Assembly: GCF_014842265.1 (NCBI RefSeq)
Contig: NZ_JACYVI010000014.1
Location: 38,879 to 102,878 of the forward strand
DNA: 64,000 nt
Source: Pseudomonas sp. CFBP 13711
GTDB lineage: Bacteria > Pseudomonadota > Gammaproteobacteria > Pseudomonadales > Pseudomonadaceae
Direction: 5' to 3'
Within the stretch, counting starts at the first letter, position 1. Each line of letters starts with the position of its first letter. A model generated the notes under the pieces. The model was not told where the DNA came from, searched no databases, and worked only from the letters and a program-made list of their open reading frames with translations. The translations under genes were made by a program, and so were the position numbers. Shown one piece after another: positions 59,249 through 64,000 of this stretch.

Positions 59249-62200
59249 ATGCGCCTCAAATGCATCAGGCTGGCCGGGTTCAAATCGTTCGTCGACCCGA
59301 CGACGGTGAACTTCCCCAGCAACATGGCGGCCGTGGTCGGCCCCAATGGATGCGGCAAATCCAACATCATCGACGCGGTGCGCTGGGTCATGGGCGAAAG
59401 CTCGGCCAAGAACCTGCGCGGCGAGTCGATGACCGACGTCATCTTCAACGGCTCCACCAGCCGCAAACCGGTGAGCCAGGCGAGCATCGAGCTGGTCTTC
59501 GATAACTCCGACGGCACCCTGGTCGGCGAATACGCCAGCTACGCGGAAATTTCCATCCGCCGCAAAGTGACCCGCGACAGCCAGAACAGCTATTACCTCA
59601 ACGGCACCAAATGCCGTCGCCGCGACATCACCGACATCTTTCTCGGCACCGGCCTGGGCCCACGCAGCTACTCGATCATCGAGCAAGGCATGATCTCCAA
59701 GCTGATCGAAGCCAAGCCCGAGGACCTGCGCAATTTCATCGAAGAAGCCGCGGGCATCTCCAAGTACAAGGAGCGCCGCCGCGACACCGAAAACCGCATC
59801 CGCCGCACCCACGAGAACCTGGCGCGCCTGACCGATTTGCGCGAAGAACTGGGTCGGCAGCTGGAGCGTCTGCAGCGTCAGGCCCAGGCCGCCGAGAAGT
59901 ATCAGGAATACAAGGCCGAAGAGCGTCAGCTCAAGGCGCAGCTGTCGGCGTTGCGCTGGCAGGCGCTGAGCGAGCAGGTCGCGCAGCGCGAATCGGTGAT
60001 CGGCAATCAGGAGGTCGGCTTCGAGTCGTTGGTCGCCGACCAGCGCAGCGCCGACGCCGCCATCGAACGCCTGCGCGACGGTCATCACGACCTGTCCGAG
60101 CGATTCAACCTGGTGCAGGGACGTTTCTACTCCGTGGGCGGCGACATCGCCCGGGTCGAGCAGAGTATCCAGCACGGTCAGCAACGCCTGCGGCAGTTGC
60201 AGGACGACCTGCGCGAAGCCGAGCGTGCGCGGCTGGAAACCGAATCCCATCTGGGTCACGACCGCACGCTGCTGGCGACCCTCGGCGAAGAGCTGGAAAT
60301 GCTCGAGCCTGAGCAGGAAATCACCCTCGCCGCTGCCGAAGAATCCGCCGCCGCGCTGGAAGACGCCGAAACCGCCATGCATGGCTGGCAGGAACAGTGG
60401 GACGCCTTCAACCTCACGTCCGCCGAACCCCGGCGGCAGGCGGAAGTGCAGCAGTCGCGCATCCAGCAGCTGGAAACCAGCCTGGAACGACTGGCCGAGC
60501 GTCAGCGGCGCTTGGGCGAAGAGCGTCAATTACTCGCGGCCGACCCGGAAGACGCGGCGATTCTCGAACTCAGCGAAGACCTCGCCGCGCGGGAAATGGC
60601 CTTTGAAGAGCTGACCGCCGAAGAAGAACACCTGATCGAGCGCCTGGAGCAACTGCGCGTCGATCTGCAACAGGCCACCCAATCGCAACAACAGGCCCAA
60701 GGCGATCTGCAGCGGTTGAACGGCCGGCTTGCGTCGCTGGAAGCCCTGCAACAGGCGGCACTCGATCCCGGCACCGGCACCGCCGAGTGGCTGCGCGACC
60801 ATCAACTGAGCGAGCGTCCGCGTCTGGCCGAAGGGCTGCGGGTCGAGGCCGGCTGGGAAATGGCCGTGGAAACCGTGCTGGGCGCCGACCTTAATGCGGT
60901 GCTGGTGGACGATTTCGCCGGGCTCGATCTGGCCGGATTCAGTCAGGGCGACTTGCGTCTGGTAAAGGCTGGCGCGGACGTCACGCGCATCCCCGGCAGC
61001 CTGCTGGACAAGGTCGACACGCAGGTCGATCTGACCCACTGGCTGGGCCAGGTCAAACCCGTTGAAACCCTCGACGATGCGCTGGCGCTGCGGGGGCAAC
61101 TGGACGCCGGTGAGAGCCTGATCAGCCGCGACGGCTACTGGGTCGGTCGGGATTTTCTCCGTGTGCGCCGCGCCAGCGAGGCCGAAAGCGGCGTGCTGGC
61201 GCGGGGGCAGGAATTGCAGCGTCTGGAAGCCGAGCGTGAAGAACGCGAAGCGACGTTGGCCGCGCTGGACGAGCAGCTGTCGACCCAGCGCGAGCAGCAA
61301 CGCACCCAGGAAGACAACCGCGAGCAATTGCGCCGTCGCCTGCAGGACGAAGCCCGTCAGCAGAGCGAACTCAAGGCGCAGTTGTCCGCCGCCAAAGCCA
61401 AGGTCGAGCAGTTGACCCTGCGCCGCACACGGCTCGACGAAGAATTGACCGAGCTCGCCGAACAGCGGGCCATGGAGCAGGAAACCCTCGGCGAATCCCG
61501 CCTGCAATTGCAGGACGCCCTCGACAGCATGGCGCTGGACACTGAACAGCGCGAGTTGCTGCTGGCCCAGCGCGACAGCCTGCGCGAGCGCCTGGACCGG
61601 GTGCGTCAGGAAGCACGCCAGCATAAAGACCACGCCAACCAGTTGGCCGTGCGCCTGGGTTCGCTGCGCGCGCAGCATGATTCCACGCGCCAGGCCCTGG
61701 AGCGGCTGGAGATGCAATCCGAGCGCCTGACCGAGAAGCGCGAGCAGCTGAGCCTGAACCTGGAGGAGGGCGCCGCGCCGCTTGAAGAACTGCGCATGAA
61801 GCTCGAAGAGCTGCTGGAAAAGCGCATGGTCGTCGACGAAGAGATGCGTACCGCCAAGAACGCCCTGGAAGACGCCGACCGCGAACTGCGTGAGGCCGAG
61901 AAACGTCGCAACCAGGCCGAGCAGCAATCGGCGCTGTTGCGTGGGCAACTGGAGCAGCAGCGCCTGGAATGGCAGACCCTGACCGTAAGACGCAAGGCGC
62001 TTCAGGAGCAATTGCACGAAGACGGCTACGACCTCGATGGCGTGCTGGCGACCCTGACCGCCGAAGCCAACGAGAAAGACGCCGAAGAAGAACTGGAACG
62101 CATCGCCGCGCGGATTCAGCGTCTGGGTGCCATCAACCTCGCGGCGATCGACGAGTATCAGCAGCAGTCAGAACGCAAACGCTATCTGGACGCCCAGGAC

Positions 62201-62737
62201 GCCGATCTGGTCGAAGCGCTGGACACGCTGGAGAGCGTGATCCGCAAAATCGACAAGGAAACCCGTAACCGCTTCAAAGAGACCTTTGATCAGATAAACA
62301 GCGGAATTCAGGCACTTTTTCCAAAAGTTTTCGGTGGCGGCAGCGCTTATTTGGAACTGACGGGCGAAGATTTACTCGATACAGGGGTGACGATCATGGC
62401 GCGTCCTCCCGGCAAGAAAAACAGCACGATCCATTTGCTGTCCGGGGGTGAGAAAGCCCTGACCGCGCTGGCGCTGGTTTTTGCCATCTTCAAACTCAAC
62501 CCGGCGCCGTTCTGCATGCTCGATGAAGTCGATGCGCCGCTGGACGACGCCAACGTGGGGCGCTACGCCCGGTTGGTCAAAGAGATGTCGCAGACCGTAC
62601 AGTTCATCTACATCACCCACAACAAGATCGCCATGGAAATGGCTGACCAGTTGATGGGCGTCACCATGCACGAACCGGGTTGTTCGAGGCTGGTGGCAGT
62701 GGACGTAGAGGAGGCGATGGCGCTGGTGGAGTCATAG
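59249..62737 (+). CDS. smc: Smc, chromosome condensin ATPase
   Basis: 1162 aa. The N-terminal head has Walker A GPNGCGKSNIIDAVRWVMG (about 32-50). Long coiled coils run about 170-500 and 670-1000 with a hinge around 520-660 (GWEMAVETVLGADLNAVLV). The C-terminal head has signature LLSGGEKALTALALVFAI and Walker B FCMLDEVDAPLDDANV. It organises and segregates the chromosome with ScpA/ScpB, which are not encoded here. zipA follows after 275 bases. Confidence 0.97.
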   Translation: MRLKCIRLAGFKSFVDPTTVNFPSNMAAVVGPNGCGKSNIIDAVRWVMGESSAKNLRGESMTDVIFNGSTSRKPVSQASIELVFDNSDGTLVGEYASYAEISIRRKVTRDSQNSYYLNGTKCRRRDITDIFLGTGLGPRSYSIIEQGMISKLIEAKPEDLRNFIEEAAGISKYKERRRDTENRIRRTHENLARLTDLREELGRQLERLQRQAQAAEKYQEYKAEERQLKAQLSALRWQALSEQVAQRESVIGNQEVGFESLVADQRSADAAIERLRDGHHDLSERFNLVQGRFYSVGGDIARVEQSIQHGQQRLRQLQDDLREAERARLETESHLGHDRTLLATLGEELEMLEPEQEITLAAAEESAAALEDAETAMHGWQEQWDAFNLTSAEPRRQAEVQQSRIQQLETSLERLAERQRRLGEERQLLAADPEDAAILELSEDLAAREMAFEELTAEEEHLIERLEQLRVDLQQATQSQQQAQGDLQRLNGRLASLEALQQAALDPGTGTAEWLRDHQLSERPRLAEGLRVEAGWEMAVETVLGADLNAVLVDDFAGLDLAGFSQGDLRLVKAGADVTRIPGSLLDKVDTQVDLTHWLGQVKPVETLDDALALRGQLDAGESLISRDGYWVGRDFLRVRRASEAESGVLARGQELQRLEAEREEREATLAALDEQLSTQREQQRTQEDNREQLRRRLQDEARQQSELKAQLSAAKAKVEQLTLRRTRLDEELTELAEQRAMEQETLGESRLQLQDALDSMALDTEQRELLLAQRDSLRERLDRVRQEARQHKDHANQLAVRLGSLRAQHDSTRQALERLEMQSERLTEKREQLSLNLEEGAAPLEELRMKLEELLEKRMVVDEEMRTAKNALEDADRELREAEKRRNQAEQQSALLRGQLEQQRLEWQTLTVRRKALQEQLHEDGYDLDGVLATLTAEANEKDAEEELERIAARIQRLGAINLAAIDEYQQQSERKRYLDAQDADLVEALDTLESVIRKIDKETRNRFKETFDQINSGIQALFPKVFGGGSAYLELTGEDLLDTGVTIMARPPGKKNSTIHLLSGGEKALTALALVFAIFKLNPAPFCMLDEVDAPLDDANVGRYARLVKEMSQTVQFIYITHNKIAMEMADQLMGVTMHEPGCSRLVAVDVEEAMALVES

Positions 62738-63012
62738 CGGGATGCGCAGTTGATCGCGTGGCGATCATGCAGATTTGCAGGGAAAAGTGGCGCACGGGCG
62801 TCCAGTACAGGAACCACCGCCGCAGCGTGACAGATGCTTGTGACCTGCCAGATGTAACAGACGGTGTAAAGTTGCCTTTGGTCGTGCTAGCTTAATGTCC
62901 ACTTTTCCATTTCGCGTGGGTAAAAGGCCATTCAGAACATAGAGTTGGCTCCACGTTTTAAAGGGGTTTGACGCCCTTAATTTTCAGAATTTTATTAGAG
63001 GCACGGGACTAC

Positions 63013-63861
63013 ATGGAAATCGGTCTGCGAGAGTGGCTGATCGTCATCGGCATTATTGTCATTGCCGGTATTCTGTTTGACGGCTGGCGCCGTATGCGCG
63101 GCGGCAAGGGCAAATTGAAATTCAGACTGGACCGCAGCTTATCCAACCTGCCGGACGACGACGAACCGACGTCCGCCGAAGTGTTGGGCCCTGCGCGCGT
63201 TCTGGACACCCATAAAGAACCGAAACTCGACGAGCACGACTTGCCGACGATGAGTGCAGCGCCCCGCGAGCGCGCCGATCGTGAACCGCGACGCGGCAAG
63301 CGCAAGGACGAGCCGCATCAGGGCGACCTGAACCTGAGCGCCGGCCCTGACCTGTTCAGTGCCCGCGACGATGATTTCCCGGACGACAAGCCGAACCAGC
63401 GCATCACCGAAGACAAGGACCTGCCGCCGGTTGAAGAAGTGCTGGTGATCAGTGTGATCTCCCGGGACGAAAGCGGCTTCAAAGGTCCAGCACTGTTGCA
63501 GAACATTCTGGAAAGCGGTCTGCGCTTTGGCGAAATGGACATTTTCCACCGTCACGAAAGCATGGCCGGCAACGGCGAAGTGCTGTTCTCGATGGCCAAT
63601 GCGGTCAAGCCGGGCGTGTTCGATCTGGACGATATCGACCACTTCAGCACCCGCGCCGTGAGCTTCTTCCTGGGTCTGCCAGGGCCGCGTCATCCGAAGC
63701 AGGCGTTTGATGTGATGGTCGCCGCCGCTCGCAAACTGGCCCATGAGCTGAACGGGGAATTGAAAGATGATCAGCGCAGCGTCATGACCGCGCAGACCAT
63801 CGAGCATTACCGTCAGCGCATCGTCGAATTCGAACGCCGCGCCCTGACCCAGCGTCGCTGA
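63013..63861 (+). CDS. zipA: ZipA, FtsZ-anchoring division protein
   Basis: 282 aa from ATG 63013; 15 upstream residues are open but not family-like. An N-terminal membrane anchor (about 2-24, GLREWLIVIGIIVIAGILF) is followed by an acidic/basic Pro-rich linker (about 40-145) and a C-terminal FtsZ-binding domain (about 148-275, VEEVLVISVISRDESGFKG and HPKQAFDVMVAAARKLAHEL). It tethers the Z ring. The smc-zipA-ligA order is a conserved Pseudomonas arrangement. Confidence 0.95.
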   Translation: MEIGLREWLIVIGIIVIAGILFDGWRRMRGGKGKLKFRLDRSLSNLPDDDEPTSAEVLGPARVLDTHKEPKLDEHDLPTMSAAPRERADREPRRGKRKDEPHQGDLNLSAGPDLFSARDDDFPDDKPNQRITEDKDLPPVEEVLVISVISRDESGFKGPALLQNILESGLRFGEMDIFHRHESMAGNGEVLFSMANAVKPGVFDLDDIDHFSTRAVSFFLGLPGPRHPKQAFDVMVAAARKLAHELNGELKDDQRSVMTAQTIEHYRQRIVEFERRALTQRR

Positions 63862-63894
63862 TTGGCGCTCCCACAGATTCAAGCATCACCAAAT

Positions 63895-63916
63895 GAGCAG
63901 CTTCGGCTGCTCTTTT
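63895..63916 (+). terminator. hairpin terminator between zipA and ligA
   Basis: GAGCAGC-TTCG-GCTGCTC followed by TTTT, a seven-base perfect stem with a UUCG-type loop and only a short T run. It lies just before the ligA start and may be an attenuator rather than a full stop. Confidence 0.6.
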
Positions 63917-63935
63917 GCATTTCGAGAACACACCT

Positions 63936-64000
63936 ATGAAAGCCGCCGAAACCCGCATCCTTGAACTGCGCGCTGAGCTTGATCAGCACAACTACCGCTA
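63936..64000 (+). CDS. ligA: NAD-dependent DNA ligase LigA, N-terminal start only
   Basis: The first 21 codons from ATG 63936 read MKAAETRILELRAELDQHNY, the N-terminal Ia domain of bacterial LigA, and run off the window end. LigA seals nicks using NAD. The conserved position after zipA supports the call. Confidence 0.85.
   Translation, partial: MKAAETRILELRAELDQHNYR

Noticed and set aside
62968..62996. TTGACG and TTTATT as a zipA promoter
   Set aside because: Transcription would begin within about 10 bases of the ATG, after the ribosome site.

Overview
The window is about 62-64% GC chromosomal DNA from a Pseudomonas species. The gene order flhA-flhF-fleN-fliA-cheYZAB-motCD-parA-like-cheW, the ccmABCDEFGHI operon, the gntR-smc-zipA-ligA block and the purine-to-glyoxylate cluster all read like a fluorescens/syringae-type genome. 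The species cannot be fixed from the sequence alone. Intergenic regions are full of Pseudomonas palindromic repeats of at least four families.

Layout. (1) 0.15-4.3 kb: two ECF sigma/anti-sigma pairs in tandem, with a secreted fasciclin-domain protein and a secreted DUF3455 protein between them. (2) 4.9-20 kb: the flagellar/chemotaxis late cluster, covering export gate (FlhA), polar placement and number control (FlhF, FleN), sigma-28 (FliA), the CheY/Z/A/B/W pathway, the MotCD stator and two polar chemotaxis-array organisers. A 1.2-kb REP array then separates it from a converging FliK/FlhB-tail pair. (3) 23.4-30.9 kb: the complete cytochrome c maturation operon, in which two REPINs sit inside the ccmH reading frame, followed by a small exported Pro-rich protein. 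(4) 31.3-41.3 kb: mixed accessory genes, namely a sulfate-binding protein, a potassium channel with a zinc ribbon, a urea transporter, a sensory chemoreceptor, a previously unlabelled Rsm-type regulatory sRNA gene, a lone receiver-domain protein, a TetR regulator, a four-repeat membrane protein and a Tsx/OmpK channel. (5) 41.6-58.3 kb: purine catabolism. (6) 58.6-64 kb: GntR regulator, smc, zipA and the first codons of ligA.

How the genes work together. In the purine block, GuaD makes xanthine from guanine. XdhAB, matured by XdhC, makes urate. PuuD, UraH and UraD turn urate into allantoin. PuuE, Alc and AllA take that to glyoxylate and urea. Two NCS2-type permeases, the Tsx-like porin, a LysE exporter and the distant urea transporter handle traffic. 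A TTGTRTACAA palindrome recurs at puuE, uraH, the AzgA-like permease/gntR divergent region and the urea transporter, suggesting one GntR regulon.

Most notable observations: an unannotated GacA/Rsm-type sRNA gene (about 37636-37769) with GGA-loop hairpins and a GacA-box-like site; ccmH carrying REPINs in frame ahead of its signal peptide; an xdhB C-terminal tail made from an intergenic repeat; a repeated acidic LLxxL motif in the CheA linker resembling the CheZ C-terminal CheY-binding peptide; a roughly 320-bp multi-hairpin repeat family; and two regular REP arrays (151/135-bp and 112-bp periods). I saw no tRNA, rRNA, CRISPR array, prophage or transposase gene.
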